A stretch of DNA of 64,000 nt, taken from positions 248,001-312,000 of the forward strand of contig NZ_AUEC01000005.1 in the NCBI RefSeq assembly GCF_000425785.1, given 5' to 3'. Of the stretch, positions 27,495 through 37,532 are shown in pieces. Below the pieces are notes generated by a model, which did not search any database, was not told the DNA's origin, and saw only the letters and a list, made by a program, of their open reading frames with translations. The stretch is from Pseudomonas taiwanensis DSM 21245 (lineage in GTDB: Bacteria; Pseudomonadota; Gammaproteobacteria; Pseudomonadales; Pseudomonadaceae). The position numbers were made by a program, and so were the translations under genes. Each line of letters opens with the position of its first letter. Position 1 is the first letter of the stretch.

Positions 27495-28640
27495 TCAGTG
27501 GCGCACGGCGCTGTCTTGCAACTCGTTGTCGGCAGACAACTGGCGGACGGCGATGTAGCGCTCGCTACGACGGGTGCGGTCATTGACCTGCCCGACCAAC
27601 TGACCGCAAGCCGCGTCGATGTCGTCGCCCCGGGTAGTGCGGGTGGTGACGTTGAAGCCTCCGTGGTGCAACAGGTCCTGGAAGCGACGGATGGCGTTAT
27701 TGCTGGGTCGCTCGTAACCCGAGTGCGGGAACGGGTTGAAAGGAATCAGGTTGATCTTGCACGGCACGTCACGCAGCAGCTCGATCATCTGCGCGGCATG
27801 CTCAGGTTGGTCGTTGACGTCCTTGAGCAAGGTGTACTCGACGGTCAGCACGCGCTTGCCACCCAGGGTGGCCATATAGCCCATGCACGACTCCAGCAGC
27901 ACCTTGAGCGGGTACTTCTTGTTGATCGGCACCAGCTGATTGCGCAGCTCGTCATTTGGCGCGTGCAGCGACAGCGCCAGCGACACGTCGATGTGCTTGG
28001 CCAGCTCGTCGATCATCGGCACCACGCCCGAGGTGGACAAGGTGACACGACGCTTGGAAATGCCATAGCCCAGATCATCCATCATGATCTTCATGGCGGC
28101 GATGACATTGTCGAAATTGAGCAGAGGCTCGCCCATGCCCATCATGACCACGTTGGTGATGGCGCGGTCGATCTTGGCAGGAACGGTCCCGAAGGATTTG
28201 TTGGCAAGCCACACTTGGCCGATGACTTCGGCGGCGGTGAGGTTGCTGTTGAAGCCTTGCTTGCCGGTGGAGCAGAAACTGCAGTCCAGGGCACAGCCGG
28301 CTTGCGACGACACGCAGAGCGTACCGCGATCGTCGGTAGGGATGTAGACGGTCTCGACGCAGCTGCCGGAGGCAACGCGGACCACCCACTTGCGGGTACC
28401 GTCGGCGGAAATGTCTTCACTGACCACTTCCGGCGCCCGAATCTCAGCAACGGCCTCGAGCTTTTCGCGCAAGGCCTTGCCGACATTGGTCATGGCGGCG
28501 AAATCGTCGACGCCAAAGTGGTGAATCCATTTCATGACCTGACCGGCACGAAAACGCTTCTCCCCGATCGACTCGAAGAATTTTTCCATTTCCTGGAGGG
28601 TCAGGCCCAACAGGTTGATCTTGCCAGTCATGTCACTCAT
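27495..28640 (-). CDS. rlmN: Dual-specificity 23S rRNA (A2503)/tRNA (A37) C2-methyltransferase RlmN
   Basis: A 381-residue radical SAM enzyme. The cluster motif [15 protein letters not shown] gives CX3CX2C, and [12 protein letters not shown] is the SAM-binding GGE-like segment. The conserved second catalytic Cys is in DIDAACGQL near the C-terminus. It methylates C2 of adenine in 23S rRNA and some tRNAs. The start is ATG 28640; a frame four codons longer exists but the ribosome site TGGGTGA favours 28640. It lies 24 bases after ndk. Confidence 0.95.
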   Translation of the reverse strand: MSDMTGKINLLGLTLQEMEKFFESIGEKRFRAGQVMKWIHHFGVDDFAAMTNVGKALREKLEAVAEIRAPEVVSEDISADGTRKWVVRVASGSCVETVYIPTDDRGTLCVSSQAGCALDCSFCSTGKQGFNSNLTAAEVIGQVWLANKSFGTVPAKIDRAITNVVMMGMGEPLLNFDNVIAAMKIMMDDLGYGISKRRVTLSTSGVVPMIDELAKHIDVSLALSLHAPNDELRNQLVPINKKYPLKVLLESCMGYMATLGGKRVLTVEYTLLKDVNDQPEHAAQMIELLRDVPCKINLIPFNPFPHSGYERPSNNAIRRFQDLLHHGGFNVTTRTTRGDDIDAACGQLVGQVNDRTRRSERYIAVRQLSADNELQDSAVRH

Positions 28641-28664
28641 GGAATCACCCAAGACCTGCTTCGC

Positions 28665-29096
28665 TTAGCGAATGCGGTCGCACAGCTCGGTAGCGGAGAA
28701 GAAGTAAGCGATTTCGCGGGCAGCCGAAGCTTCCGAGTCGGAACCGTGAACGGCGTTCTCGTCGATGGAAACGGCGAAGTCAGCGCGGATGGTGCCGGCA
28801 GCAGCTTCTTTCGGGTTGGTAGCGCCCATCAGCTCACGGTTGGCCAGAACGGCGTTTTCGCCTTCCAGAACCTGAACGATGACCGGGCCCGAAGTCATGA
28901 AGGCAACCAGATCAGCGAAGAAGCCGCGCTCTTTGTGCTCGGCGTAGAAGCCTTCGGCTTCGGCTTTGGACAGTTGCTTCATTTTCGAAGCGACGACGCG
29001 CAGGCCGGCTTTCTCGAAACGAGTGGTGATCTCGCCGATGACGTTCTTGGCGACGGCGTCAGGCTTGATGATGGAGAAAGTACGTTGAACAGCCAT
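28665..29096 (-). CDS. ndk: Nucleoside diphosphate kinase
   Basis: A 143-residue enzyme exchanging the gamma-phosphate between NTPs and NDPs. It shows [14 protein letters not shown] at the start and the active-site His at 117 in NAVHGSDS. The length is normal for the family. It has its own probable promoter (29142-29170) whose -10 box lies in the loop of a hairpin after iscX. Confidence 0.98.
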   Translation of the reverse strand: MAVQRTFSIIKPDAVAKNVIGEITTRFEKAGLRVVASKMKQLSKAEAEGFYAEHKERGFFADLVAFMTSGPVIVQVLEGENAVLANRELMGATNPKEAAAGTIRADFAVSIDENAVHGSDSEASAAREIAYFFSATELCDRIR

Positions 29097-29132
29097 GGAA
29101 AACTCCAGAAAAATGAGTGTTGCGAAAAATTA

Positions 29133-29155
29133 AACCCGCGAATTATACGCGGGTT
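29133..29155 (-). terminator. Hairpin terminator after iscX overlapping the ndk promoter
   Basis: On the minus strand AACCCGCG-TATAATT-CGCGGGTT is a perfect 8-base-pair stem followed by TAATTTTTC. It lies 30 bases after the iscX stop. The 7-base loop contains TATAAT, so terminator and downstream promoter share the same bases. Confidence 0.75.
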
Positions 29156-29170
29156 CCAGGGGATTGCCTA
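29142..29170 (-). promoter_or_regulatory. Putative sigma-70 promoter of ndk
   Basis: A perfect TATAAT (29142-29147, minus strand) is preceded at exactly 17 bases by TAGGCA (29165-29170), which has four of six matches to TTGACA. The ATG of ndk follows about 45 bases later. Confidence 0.6.
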
Positions 29171-29185
29171 ACCTGCAGCACACGC

Positions 29186-29386
29186 TCAGTCGGCTTCTTC
29201 GATCCAGGCCGCCTGGATGGCCTCGAGCACTTTCTCACCGCCGCGTGACGGATCGTCGCTGAACTCTGGCAATGCCAGCACCCAACGGTGCAGATCGACG
29301 AAATTCACATAACGAGGATCGACGTCCGGCTTGCTTTCCGCAAGCTGGATGGCGATCTCAAGTACATCAATCCATTTCAGACTCAT
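29186..29386 (-). CDS. iscX: Fe-S assembly protein IscX
   Basis: A 66-residue acidic protein beginning MSLKWIDVLEIAIQLAESKP with the IscX family signature DPRYVNFVDLHRWVLALPEF. It binds IscS and iron and tunes sulfur transfer. The start is ATG 29386, 10 bases after the fdx stop; a longer open frame overlaps fdx and is not supported. It is the last isc gene before a terminator. Confidence 0.95.
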   Translation of the reverse strand: MSLKWIDVLEIAIQLAESKPDVDPRYVNFVDLHRWVLALPEFSDDPSRGGEKVLEAIQAAWIEEAD

Positions 29387-29396
29387 GCGCAAAACC

Positions 29397-29738
29397 TCAG
29401 TGCGGTGCTTCGGCGGCGTGGTTGAGCGAGTATTTTGGAATCTCGATGGTGAGGTCTTCCTCACCGACGATCACCTGGCAGGCCAGGCGCGACTGCGCCT
29501 CCAGACCCCAGGCCTTGTCCAGCATATCCTCTTCCAGCTCGTCGGCCTCTTCAAGCGAGTCGAAGCCTTCACGCACGATGCAATGACAGGTGGTGCAGGC
29601 ACACACGCCGCCGCACGCACTTTCCATCTCGATGTGGTGCTCGTGGGCCAGTTCCAGGATATTTGTCCCGGGCTCCACCTCCACTACCAGCCCCTCCGGG
29701 CAGAACTTCTCGTGCGGCAGGAAAATCACCTGTGGCAT
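29397..29738 (-). CDS. fdx: [2Fe-2S] ferredoxin of the Isc system
   Basis: A 113-residue adrenodoxin-type ferredoxin. Cluster ligands C42, C48, C51 (CGGVCACTTCHC) and C87 (SRLACQVIV) are at the positions known from E. coli Fdx. It supplies electrons to IscS/IscU during cluster assembly. It lies 3 bases after hscA. Confidence 0.97.
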   Translation of the reverse strand: MPQVIFLPHEKFCPEGLVVEVEPGTNILELAHEHHIEMESACGGVCACTTCHCIVREGFDSLEEADELEEDMLDKAWGLEAQSRLACQVIVGEEDLTIEIPKYSLNHAAEAPH

Positions 29739-29741
29739 CGG

Positions 29742-31604
29742 TTACTCCTCGATCTCATTCAGGTTGCGCCCGGCCAGTGCGGCTTTGACCGTCGAATCAA
29801 GGCGACGGGCGGCAAAAGCATCGGTCACCTGCGACAGACGCTTGGTCTGCTGCTCGATGGCCGCGCCATCGGTGCCGCTAAGCAAATCACGCAATTCTTG
29901 CATCTGATGCTCGATAGCCACGCGCTCATCACTGCTGAGCAAACGATCGCCATCGGCGTCGAGGGCGCCCTGCACCGCTTCAAGCAGGCGCTCGCCGTCG
30001 ACCTGGTGCTCGCGCAACTGTCGGGCCTGCTTGTCGGAACCGGCGTGCTCGAAGGAATCCTTGAGCATGCGTGCGATCTCGCCATCGGTCAGGCCGTAGG
30101 ACGGTTTGACCTGGATGCTGGCTTCGACGCCCGAGCCGAGTTCGCGGGCGGCGACGCTCAGCAGGCCATCGGCGTCGACCTGGAAGGTGACGCGGATCTT
30201 CGCCGCACCGGCGACCATGGCCGGGATTCCACGCAGCTCGAAGCGCGCCAGGGAGCGACAGTCGCTGATCAACTCGCGCTCGCCCTGCAGGACGTGGATC
30301 ATCATCGCCGACTGGCCATCTTTGTAGGTGGTGAATTCCTGGGCGCGAGCCACCGGGATGGTGGTATTGCGCGGAATCACCTTTTCCATCAGCCCGCCCA
30401 TGGTCTCAAGCCCAAGGGACAGCGGGATGACGTCCAGCAACAGCAGTTCGCCACCCTCGCGACGATTACCGGCCAGGGTATCGGCCTGGATGGCAGCACC
30501 GATGGCTACCACCTGGTCAGGGTCGATAGAGGTCAGCGGCGTACGGCCGAACAGTGCACCGACGGCGTCGCGCACGCGCGGAACGCGGGTGGAACCGCCT
30601 ACCATGACCACGGCACCGACCTCGTCGAGCTCAACGCCACTATCACGCACGGCGCGGCGGCAAGCCTTGAGACTGCGGGCGACCAGTGGCTCGATCATGG
30701 CTTCGAAGGCAGCGCGGCTCAGCTCGCCTTGCCAGGCGCCGTGGCTGACACTGACCACGTCGGCATCGGTCAGGGCCTCCTTGGCAGCGCAGGCGCTTTG
30801 CAGCAGCTGACGCTGGGTGGCCGGGTCGAGGTCGGCGGACAGGCCGGCCTGCTCGATGATCCAGCCTGCAATGGCATGGTCGAAGTCATCGCCGCCCAGG
30901 GCGGTATCGCCACCGGTCGCCAGCACCTCGAAAACACCTGCGGTCAGGCGAAGTATGGAGATATCGAAGGTACCGCCACCCAAGTCATAGATGGCCACCA
31001 GGCCTTCGGCTTTCTGGTCCAGGCCGTAGGCCACCGCCGCGGCAGTGGGCTCGTTGAGCAGGCGCAGCACGTTCAGGCCGGCCAGCTTGGCGGCGTCCTT
31101 GGTGGCTTGGCGCTGGGCATCGTCGAAGTAGGCCGGCACGGTGATCACCGCCCCTACCAGCTCGCCACCCAGGGTGGCTTCCGCTCGCTCGCGCAGCACC
31201 TTGAGGATGTCGGCGGAGACTTCCACCGGGCTCTTCGGCCCCTGGACCGTGTCGATGAACGGCATGTGCGACTCGCCGCCGACGAAGCGGTACGGCAGCT
31301 GCTCGCCCAGTTGCTTGACGTCGGCCAGGCCGCGCCCCATCAGGCGCTTGACCGACAGCACGGTGTTCAGTGGATCGCTGGAGGCCGCCTCGCGCGCTGC
31401 CAGGCCGACTTCGCTACGGCCATCGAGGTAGCGCACGGCGGAAGGCAGGATGACATTACCCTGCGCATCGGGCAGAGGCTCGCTGCGACCGCTGCGCACG
31501 GCAGCGACCAGAGAATTGGTGGTACCCAGGTCGATACCCACCGCCAGGCGACGCTGGTGAGGTTGCGGGCTTTGACCGGGTTCGGCGATCTGCAGTAGGG
31601 CCAT
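29742..31604 (-). CDS. hscA: Fe-S assembly chaperone HscA (Hsp70 family)
   Basis: A 620-residue DnaK-like ATPase that helps IscU hand over clusters. The Hsp70 phosphate loop is [15 protein letters not shown], followed by [14 protein letters not shown] and [13 protein letters not shown]; the substrate-binding domain follows after about residue 390. It works with HscB and recognises the LPPVK motif of IscU, which is present here. It lies 42 bases after hscB. Confidence 0.97.
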   Translation of the reverse strand: MALLQIAEPGQSPQPHQRRLAVGIDLGTTNSLVAAVRSGRSEPLPDAQGNVILPSAVRYLDGRSEVGLAAREAASSDPLNTVLSVKRLMGRGLADVKQLGEQLPYRFVGGESHMPFIDTVQGPKSPVEVSADILKVLRERAEATLGGELVGAVITVPAYFDDAQRQATKDAAKLAGLNVLRLLNEPTAAAVAYGLDQKAEGLVAIYDLGGGTFDISILRLTAGVFEVLATGGDTALGGDDFDHAIAGWIIEQAGLSADLDPATQRQLLQSACAAKEALTDADVVSVSHGAWQGELSRAAFEAMIEPLVARSLKACRRAVRDSGVELDEVGAVVMVGGSTRVPRVRDAVGALFGRTPLTSIDPDQVVAIGAAIQADTLAGNRREGGELLLLDVIPLSLGLETMGGLMEKVIPRNTTIPVARAQEFTTYKDGQSAMMIHVLQGERELISDCRSLARFELRGIPAMVAGAAKIRVTFQVDADGLLSVAARELGSGVEASIQVKPSYGLTDGEIARMLKDSFEHAGSDKQARQLREHQVDGERLLEAVQGALDADGDRLLSSDERVAIEHQMQELRDLLSGTDGAAIEQQTKRLSQVTDAFAARRLDSTVKAALAGRNLNEIEE

Positions 31605-31646
31605 GCTTATCTGAATACCTTAGGCGTCATCACGGGAGACACCGGG

Positions 31647-32168
31647 TTAATCGTCGAGGCGCTCTTCCAGTTGGCGCACTTCTTGGGCGAGCTTGTCGAG
31701 GAACTGCATGCGGCGCATCAGGCGTTCAGCCTTGTCGCGCTCGGCAGGCACATCCCAGCAGGCGGCGAAATCCTCGTTCAGCGTGTCCTGGGCAGCCTTG
31801 AGGCGCCTCTTGAACACGGCGACACCGTCGAGGTCGGCTTCGTCCTGCAGCTCTTCGAGTTCTTCGCGCCACTGCATCTGCTGCAACAGGAAGTCGGGGT
31901 CATGGACCGTGACCTCCTGGGGCACTTCGTGACCACTGATGGCCAGCAGGTAGCGGGCTCGACGTGGCGCACTGCGCAGGGTCTGGTAGGCGTCGTTGAG
32001 GGTTGCGGACTTCTCCAGCGCCACCCGCTGCTCCCGCTCGGAAGCGTCGGCGAAGCGGTCCGGATGCACCTCACGGGCCAGCTCGCGGTAGCGAGTGGCC
32101 AACTTGTCGAGGTCCAGGCGGAAGCAGGGCTGGAGGTCAAACAGCGCGAAATGACAAGGAGTACCCAC
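31647..32168 (-). CDS. hscB: Fe-S assembly co-chaperone HscB
   Basis: A 173-residue J-domain protein. The HPD motif is in [14 protein letters not shown], and the C-terminal helical bundle binds IscU. The start is GTG 32168 (product [14 protein letters not shown]), matching the family N-terminus; a longer frame to 32207 overlaps iscA and reads as arginine-rich noise. It stimulates HscA ATPase. Confidence 0.95.
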   Translation of the reverse strand: MGTPCHFALFDLQPCFRLDLDKLATRYRELAREVHPDRFADASEREQRVALEKSATLNDAYQTLRSAPRRARYLLAISGHEVPQEVTVHDPDFLLQQMQWREELEELQDEADLDGVAVFKRRLKAAQDTLNEDFAACWDVPAERDKAERLMRRMQFLDKLAQEVRQLEERLDD

Positions 32169-32176
32169 GGCCAGCC

Positions 32177-32500
32177 TCAGACGTTGAAGCTTTCGCCGCA
32201 GCCACACTCACCGCGCACGTTGGGGTTGTTGAACTTGAAGCCTTCGTTCAACCCTTCCTTGACGAAGTCCAGCTCGGTGCCGTCGAGGTAGACCAGGCTC
32301 TTGGGATCGATGATCACCTTGACGCCGTGGTTCTCGAACACCTGGTCTTCGTCAGCCAACTCGTCGACGAACTCCAGCACATAGGCCAGACCCGAGCAGC
32401 CGGTGGTGCGCACGCCCAGGCGGATGCCCTCGCCCTTGCCGCGCCCTTCGAGGGAACGCCGCACGTGGTTGGCGGCGGCTTCTGTCATGCTGATAGCCAT
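32177..32500 (-). CDS. iscA: Iron-sulfur assembly protein IscA
   Basis: A 107-residue A-type carrier of the HesB family with its three ligand Cys: C35 (TTGCSGLAY), and C99 and C101 (ECGCGESF). It starts [20 protein letters not shown]. It transfers clusters to target enzymes. It is 32 bases after iscU and 8 bases before hscB. Confidence 0.97.
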   Translation of the reverse strand: MAISMTEAAANHVRRSLEGRGKGEGIRLGVRTTGCSGLAYVLEFVDELADEDQVFENHGVKVIIDPKSLVYLDGTELDFVKEGLNEGFKFNNPNVRGECGCGESFNV

Positions 32501-32532
32501 CGGAACTCCTTACTAACCGTGCAACAGGCGGC

Positions 32533-32919
32533 TTAGATCAAGCCTTTCTTCTGCTTGTAATCGCGAACGGCGGCCTTGATGGCATCTTCGGCGAGTACCG
32601 AGCAGTGGATCTTGACCGGCGGCAACGCCAGTTCTTCTGCCAGCTGGGTGTTCTTGATGGTTTCGGCTTCGTCCAGGGTCTTGCCCTTCATCCACTCGGT
32701 GGCCAGGGAGCTGGAAGCGATGGCCGAACCGCAGCCGTAAGTCTTGAACTTGGCATCTTCGATGATGCCTTGCTCGTTGACCTTGATCTGCAGACGCATC
32801 ACGTCACCGCACGCGGGAGCGCCGACCATGCCAGTCCCGACATCCGGGTCCTCGGCGTTCATCTTGCCGACGTTGCGTGGGTTTTCGTAGTGGTCGATGA
32901 CCTTTTCACTGTATGCCAT
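32533..32919 (-). CDS. iscU: Fe-S cluster scaffold IscU
   Basis: A 128-residue scaffold. Cluster ligands are C37, D39 (GAPACGDV), C63 (YGCGSAIA) and H105-C106 (KIHCSVLAED); the HscA-binding LPPVK motif is at about 99-103. It lies 46 bases after iscS, the sulfur donor. Confidence 0.98.
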   Translation of the reverse strand: MAYSEKVIDHYENPRNVGKMNAEDPDVGTGMVGAPACGDVMRLQIKVNEQGIIEDAKFKTYGCGSAIASSSLATEWMKGKTLDEAETIKNTQLAEELALPPVKIHCSVLAEDAIKAAVRDYKQKKGLI

Positions 32920-32965
32920 GGTGCAATTCCTTCCTCATCAGGGAGCCGCTCTTGCCGGCGACTGC

Positions 32966-34180
32966 TTAGTGGGCGGCCCACTCGATCTTGGAGATGTCAA
33001 CGCCGTCTTTGTACATGTCCCACAGCGGCGACAGCTCACGCAGTTTGTTTACCGCTTCGCAGACTTTCTGCGCGGCGTAGTCGACTTCTTCTTCAGTGGT
33101 GAAACGACCGAAGGAGAAGCGGATCGAGCTGTGCGCCAGCTCGTCGTTGCGGCCCAGGGCGCGCAGGACGTAGGACGGTTCGAGCGAAGCGGAGGTGCAG
33201 GCCGAACCGGACGAAACGGCGATGTCCTTCAGCGACATCAGCAGCGACTCGCCTTCGACGTAGTTGAAGCTCAGGTTCAGGTTGTGCGGCACGCGAGCGG
33301 TGCGGCTGCCGTTGACGTACAGCTCTTCGAGGTCGGAGACCTGGCTGAAGAAGCGGTCGCTCAGGGCCTTGATGCGCGCATTCTCGGTGGCCATTTCCTG
33401 CTTGGCGATGGCGAAGGCTTCGCCCATGCCGACGATCTGGTGGGTCGGCAGGGTACCCGAACGCATGCCGCGCTCATGACCACCGCCGTGAATGATGGCT
33501 TCCAGGCGCACGCGCGGCTTGCGGCTGACGTACAGCGCGCCAATACCCTTGGGCCCATAGACCTTGTGGGCCGAGAAGGACATCAGGTCGACCTTCAGCT
33601 TCTGCAGGTCGATTTCGACCTTGCCTGCCGACTGGGCAGCATCGACGTGGAACAGCACGCCGCGAGAGCGGGTCAGTTCGCCGATCGCGGCGATGTCGTT
33701 GATCGAACCAACTTCGTTGTTGACGTGCATCAGCGAGACCAGAATGGTGTCGTCGCGCAGGGCCGCCTCGACCATGGCCGGGGTGACGATACCGTCTTCG
33801 CCCGGCTCCAGGTAGGTGACCTCGAAGCCTTCACGCTCGAGCTGGCGAGCGGTATCCAGGACCGCCTTGTGCTCGATCTTGGAGGTGATGATGTGCTTGC
33901 CCTTGGTCTGATAGAAGTGCGCAACGCCCTTCAACGCCAGGTTGTCGGACTCGGTGGCACCACTGGTCCAGACGATCTCGCGCGGGTCGGCGTTGATCAG
34001 CTCGGCAACCTGGCGACGGCCGTTCTCAACCGCTTCCTCGGCTTTCCAGCCAAAGACGTGGGAGCGCGACGCCGGGTTACCGAAGTTCCCGTCGACCAGC
34101 AGGCACTCGGCCATTTTCTGGGCAACGCGTGGGTCGACCGGCGTGGTCGCGGAGTAATCGAGGTAGATCGGCAACTTCAT
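32966..34180 (-). CDS. iscS: Cysteine desulfurase IscS
   Basis: A 404-residue PLP enzyme that releases sulfur from cysteine for Fe-S clusters and tRNA thiolation. The PLP lysine lies in [14 protein letters not shown] and the persulfide Cys in [20 protein letters not shown]. The start is ATG 34180 ([20 protein letters not shown]), with GGAGAT upstream; the 16 extra codons open upstream look non-coding. It follows iscR by 53 bases. Confidence 0.98.
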   Translation of the reverse strand: MKLPIYLDYSATTPVDPRVAQKMAECLLVDGNFGNPASRSHVFGWKAEEAVENGRRQVAELINADPREIVWTSGATESDNLALKGVAHFYQTKGKHIITSKIEHKAVLDTARQLEREGFEVTYLEPGEDGIVTPAMVEAALRDDTILVSLMHVNNEVGSINDIAAIGELTRSRGVLFHVDAAQSAGKVEIDLQKLKVDLMSFSAHKVYGPKGIGALYVSRKPRVRLEAIIHGGGHERGMRSGTLPTHQIVGMGEAFAIAKQEMATENARIKALSDRFFSQVSDLEELYVNGSRTARVPHNLNLSFNYVEGESLLMSLKDIAVSSGSACTSASLEPSYVLRALGRNDELAHSSIRFSFGRFTTEEEVDYAAQKVCEAVNKLRELSPLWDMYKDGVDISKIEWAAH

Positions 34181-34233
34181 TGGGTATCTCCTATCAGGCG
34201 GTTGGCGTCGCTCGTCGCTGTCGGTCAATCAGG

Positions 34234-34725
34234 TCAGTCGACGGCGGACGTCTCAATCTTGTCCAGCTGGGCGGAACGGCCTACGACACGGCGCAGGTCC
34301 TGGCGCTGGGCGACTTCCTGCACCTCTCGGCGCATGACGAGGTCGGCCAGGCTGATGCCACTGAGGAATTCGTGGATCTGCTGGCTGAGGTCACACCACA
34401 AGTGGTGGGTCAGGCAGGTGTCGCCGGCATGGCAATCCCCCAGGCCCTGGCAACGGGTGGCATCGACCGATTCGTTGACCGCGTCGATGACCTGGGCCAC
34501 CTGGATGGTTTCCATGCCCCGCGACAGCTGGTAGCCGCCGCCTGGGCCGCGCACGCTGGAAACCAGACTGCTGCGGCGCAGCTTGGCGAACAGCTGTTCC
34601 AGATAAGAGAGGGAAATGCCCTGGCGCTCGGAAATGTCGGCCAAAGACACCGGCCCATGCTGCGCGTGCAACGCCAGGTCAAGCATGGCGGTCACGGCGT
34701 ATCGGCCTTTGGTAGTCAGTCGCAT
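34234..34725 (-). CDS. iscR: Fe-S-sensing regulator IscR (Rrf2 family)
   Basis: A 163-residue Rrf2-type regulator. An N-terminal winged helix-turn-helix ([20 protein letters not shown]) is followed by the [2Fe-2S] ligands C92, C98, C104 and H107 ([20 protein letters not shown]). Holo-IscR represses the isc operon at type 1 sites in E. coli; two similar boxes overlap the promoter here (34771-34820). First gene of the isc cluster. Confidence 0.97.
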   Translation of the reverse strand: MRLTTKGRYAVTAMLDLALHAQHGPVSLADISERQGISLSYLEQLFAKLRRSSLVSSVRGPGGGYQLSRGMETIQVAQVIDAVNESVDATRCQGLGDCHAGDTCLTHHLWCDLSQQIHEFLSGISLADLVMRREVQEVAQRQDLRRVVGRSAQLDKIETSAVD

Positions 34726-34762
34726 GGCTAATGGGTACCACGGGAGTTACAGGATGTGAGCG

Positions 34763-34820
34763 AGTATGCGATTCCCGAGCATTTAAGTCAACTATTAGAC
34801 CTACTGCTTTAGTCGGGTTT
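34763..34820 (-). promoter_or_regulatory. iscR promoter with two IscR type 1-like operator boxes
   Basis: On the minus strand TTGACT (34786-34791) and CATACT (34763-34768) are 17 bases apart. Box B (34771-34795) reads ATAgTTGACTtAAATgcTCG with a GGGAAT end, and box A (34796-34820) contains CCCGACTAAA and GTAGGT. Both match the E. coli type 1 pattern ATAC-YYGACTAAA-NNTCRGGTAT well. Box B covers the -35, so binding should block transcription. Confidence 0.75.
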
Positions 34821-34852
34821 GCATGCGGGAGGCGGGCGCGATTGTAGCAGCA

Positions 34853-34876
34853 ATGGGGCGTGAGCACACGCCCCAT
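34853..34876. terminator. Perfect hairpin between cysE and the iscR promoter
   Basis: ATGGGGCGTG-AGCA-CACGCCCCAT is a perfect 10-base-pair stem with a 4-base loop, 29 bases after the cysE stop on the minus strand. No long T-run follows on either strand, so it may be a weak or factor-dependent terminator, or an RNA-protecting hairpin. Confidence 0.6.
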
Positions 34877-34904
34877 GTATCAGTATGCCTTCAGCCTGGC
34901 GCGA

Positions 34905-35690
34905 TCAATGCGGCTGAGTGTCGCGCTGGGCCGGCTGCACGATCTCGGCGAAGTCGTCATCGGGCAGGGCCGGCAACTTCGTGGCACAGTAGTCGCTGCC
35001 CATCTTGGTCAAGGCACCGCACATGCCTTCCAGGCGGTCGTCGACCGCCTGCAGGTGGTCGAGCATCTGACCGATGGCGCGGGCCACCGGGTCCGGCATG
35101 TCGCCACTGACGCCATAGGCATCGAAGCCGATCTTTTCGGCCATGGCCTTGCGCTTGGCCTCGACTTCGTTGTCGTCGGACTTGACGATGATACGCCCCG
35201 GAATACCCACGGCGGTCGCACCGGCCGGCACCGCCTTGGTCACCACCGCATTGGAGCCGATCTTGGCCCCTGCCCCGACAGTGAACGGTCCCAACACCTT
35301 GGCGCCAGCCCCCACCACGACACCGTTCTCCAGCGTCGGGTGGCGCTTGCCTTTGTTCCAGCTGGTGCCACCCAGCGTCACGCCCTGGTACAGCGTCACA
35401 TCATCCCCGATCTCGGCGGTTTCGCCGATCACGATACCCATGCCATGGTCGATGAAAAAGCGCCGACCGATGGTCGCCCCCGGGTGGATCTCGATCCCGG
35501 TCATCCAGCGGCCGAAATTCGAAACCAGGCGAGCCAGCCACTTGAAATCGCGCTTCCAAAGGGCATGCCCGAGCCGATGCAGCCAGATGGCGTGCATGCC
35601 CGGGTAGCAGGTGAGCACCTCGAAGGCATTGCGCGCCGCAGGGTCACGGTGGAAAACGCTTTGGATATCTTCACGCAGACGCTCGAACAT
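34905..35690 (-). CDS. cysE: Serine O-acetyltransferase
   Basis: A 261-residue enzyme making O-acetylserine for cysteine synthesis. It shows the left-handed beta-helix hexapeptide region ([56 protein letters not shown]-like phrases). It is 3 bases downstream of trmJ and directly upstream of the isc cluster, a conserved pairing in gammaproteobacteria that links sulfur supply to IscS. Confidence 0.96.
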   Translation of the reverse strand: MFERLREDIQSVFHRDPAARNAFEVLTCYPGMHAIWLHRLGHALWKRDFKWLARLVSNFGRWMTGIEIHPGATIGRRFFIDHGMGIVIGETAEIGDDVTLYQGVTLGGTSWNKGKRHPTLENGVVVGAGAKVLGPFTVGAGAKIGSNAVVTKAVPAGATAVGIPGRIIVKSDDNEVEAKRKAMAEKIGFDAYGVSGDMPDPVARAIGQMLDHLQAVDDRLEGMCGALTKMGSDYCATKLPALPDDDFAEIVQPAQRDTQPH

Positions 35691-35693
35691 CTG

Positions 35694-36464
35694 TCAGTCC
35701 TTCCGCTTATGCGGCTCGCCCCGTGCGACCTTCTGGGTCTCGGTGAGGATGCCGCGCAAAATGCTCATTTCCGAACGATTGACCGCGCTGCGCCCATACA
35801 GCCGACGCAAGCGTGGCATCAGGTGCTTGGGCTTCTCAGGGTCAAGGAAGCCGATGTCCACCAGGGTTTTCTCCAGGTGTTCATAGAACAGCTCCATCTC
35901 GTCCATGGTCGCCAGCTCGTTGCTGCGCAGCGAGTTGGCTTCGAACTTCTCGACTTTCGAGGGCGCACCCTCTGCCGCCAGCCAGGCCATGCGCACTTCA
36001 TAGGAGAGCACCTGGACGGCGGCAGCAAGGTTCAGCGAGCTGAAGTCGGGGTTCGACGGAATGTGCACGTGGAAGTGACATCGCTGCAGTTCTTCGTTGG
36101 TCAGGCCGGCGTGCTCGCGCCCGAACACCAGGGCGATCTCTTCGCCACCGCGGGCATGCTCCACCGCCTTGGCCCCGCACTCGCGGGGATCGATCAACGG
36201 CCACGGGATGCTGCGCTCACGGGCACTGGTGCCCATGACCAGGCTGCAGCCGACCAACGCCTGCTCGAGGCTGTCGACCACCTGGGCATTGTCCAGCACA
36301 TCGTCGGCGCCGGAGGCGCGGGCGGTGGCATCGACCGCCGGGAACTCTTTTGGCTGCACCAGCACCAGACGCGACAAGCCCATGTTTTTCATGGCACGCG
36401 CAGCGCCGCCGATGTTGCCGGGGTGGCTGGTATTGACCAGAACAACACGAATATTTTGCAGCAA
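35694..36464 (-). CDS. trmJ: tRNA (cytidine/uridine-32-2'-O)-methyltransferase TrmJ
   Basis: A 256-residue SPOUT-class methyltransferase. It opens IRVVLVNTSHPGNIGGAARA, a typical TrmJ start, and has the SAM-knot segment IALVFGREHAGLTNEELQRC. It 2'-O-methylates position 32 of several tRNAs. It is coupled to cysE and divergent from suhB. Confidence 0.95.
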   Translation of the reverse strand: MLQNIRVVLVNTSHPGNIGGAARAMKNMGLSRLVLVQPKEFPAVDATARASGADDVLDNAQVVDSLEQALVGCSLVMGTSARERSIPWPLIDPRECGAKAVEHARGGEEIALVFGREHAGLTNEELQRCHFHVHIPSNPDFSSLNLAAAVQVLSYEVRMAWLAAEGAPSKVEKFEANSLRSNELATMDEMELFYEHLEKTLVDIGFLDPEKPKHLMPRLRRLYGRSAVNRSEMSILRGILTETQKVARGEPHKRKD

Positions 36465-36615
36465 GGTGTTGTGCTCTCAGATGCAGGTTTGGGGGGTAAC
36501 GATCTTACAGAACCGACCAGCGTAACGCCATGAAAGCAAATGTGACACTTCTGCCGCCAAAGTTTTCTGCTAGAATGATCGGCTTTCTTCTTTAACATCT
36601 CCAGGTGACCCTCCC

Positions 36616-37434
36616 ATGCAGCCTATGCTGAATATCGCCCTGCGCGCCGCTCGCAGCGCCAGTGAACTGATTTTCCGCTCCATCGAACGCCTGGACAGCA
36701 TCAAAGTCGATGAGAAAGAGGCCAAGGACTACGTCTCCGAGGTCGATCGCGCCGCCGAGCAAACCATCGTCAATGCCCTGCGCAAGGCCTACCCGAACCA
36801 CTCCATCCAGGGTGAAGAGACCGGCTTGCACGCGGGTACCGGCGAAGAAGGCAAGGACTACCTGTGGATCATCGATCCACTGGACGGCACCACCAACTTC
36901 CTGCGCGGCATCCCTCACTTCGCCGTGAGCATTGCCTGCAAATACCGTGGTCGCCTGGAGCATGCCGTAATCGTCGACCCTGTGCGCCAGGAAGAATTCA
37001 CCGCCAGCCGTGGCCGTGGCGCCCAACTCAATGGCCGCCGCCTGCGCGTCAGCTCGCGCACCAGCCTGGAAGGCGCCCTGCTGGGTACCGGCTTCCCGTT
37101 CCGTGACAACCAGATGGCCGACATGGACAACTACCTGGGGATGTTCCGCGCGCTGACCGGCCAGACCGCCGGCATCCGCCGCGCTGGCTCCGCCAGCCTG
37201 GACCTCGCCTATGTAGCCGCCGGCCGCTTCGACGCCTTCTGGGAGTCGGGCCTGTCCGAGTGGGACATGGCAGCAGGCGTACTGCTGATCCAGGAAGCAG
37301 GCGGCCTGGTAAGCGACTTCAACGGTGGCCACGACTTCCTCGACAAAGGCCACATCGTTGCCGGCAACATCAAGTGCTTCAAGGCGGTACTGACAGCCAT
37401 CCAGCCGCACCTGCCAGAGCACATGAAGCGTTAA
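36616..37434 (+). CDS. suhB: Inositol-1-monophosphatase family protein SuhB
   Basis: A 272-residue Mg-dependent phosphatase. The metal motifs are EGEETG, IIDPLDGTTNFLRG and SEWDMAAGVLLIQEAG. In E. coli SuhB also acts in rRNA antitermination. It starts MQPMLNIALRAARSASELIF; a -10-like TAGAAT lies at 36571-36576 and a terminator follows at 37453. It is divergent from trmJ. Confidence 0.95.
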   Translation: MQPMLNIALRAARSASELIFRSIERLDSIKVDEKEAKDYVSEVDRAAEQTIVNALRKAYPNHSIQGEETGLHAGTGEEGKDYLWIIDPLDGTTNFLRGIPHFAVSIACKYRGRLEHAVIVDPVRQEEFTASRGRGAQLNGRRLRVSSRTSLEGALLGTGFPFRDNQMADMDNYLGMFRALTGQTAGIRRAGSASLDLAYVAAGRFDAFWESGLSEWDMAAGVLLIQEAGGLVSDFNGGHDFLDKGHIVAGNIKCFKAVLTAIQPHLPEHMKR

Positions 37435-37452
37435 GCGCGCATTGCACGCACG

Positions 37453-37480
37453 AAAAAGCACCCCGAGGGGTGCTTTTTTT
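37453..37480. terminator. Bidirectional terminator after suhB
   Basis: AAAAAGCACCCC-GAGG-GGTGCTTTTTTT (28 bases) is a strong stem with an A-run on one side and a T-run on the other. It can stop suhB (+) and the convergent glycine-zipper gene (-). Confidence 0.93.
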
Positions 37481-37532
37481 GTGCCTGTAGCAGCGGCGCT
37501 GACTAGGTGAACCGCGCCGACCTGAGCCCCTC

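Noticed and set aside
29331-31598. A 755-codon antisense frame opposite fdx and hscA
   Set aside because: It is the mirror of HscA codon bias; no domain is recognisable and it lacks a ribosome site.
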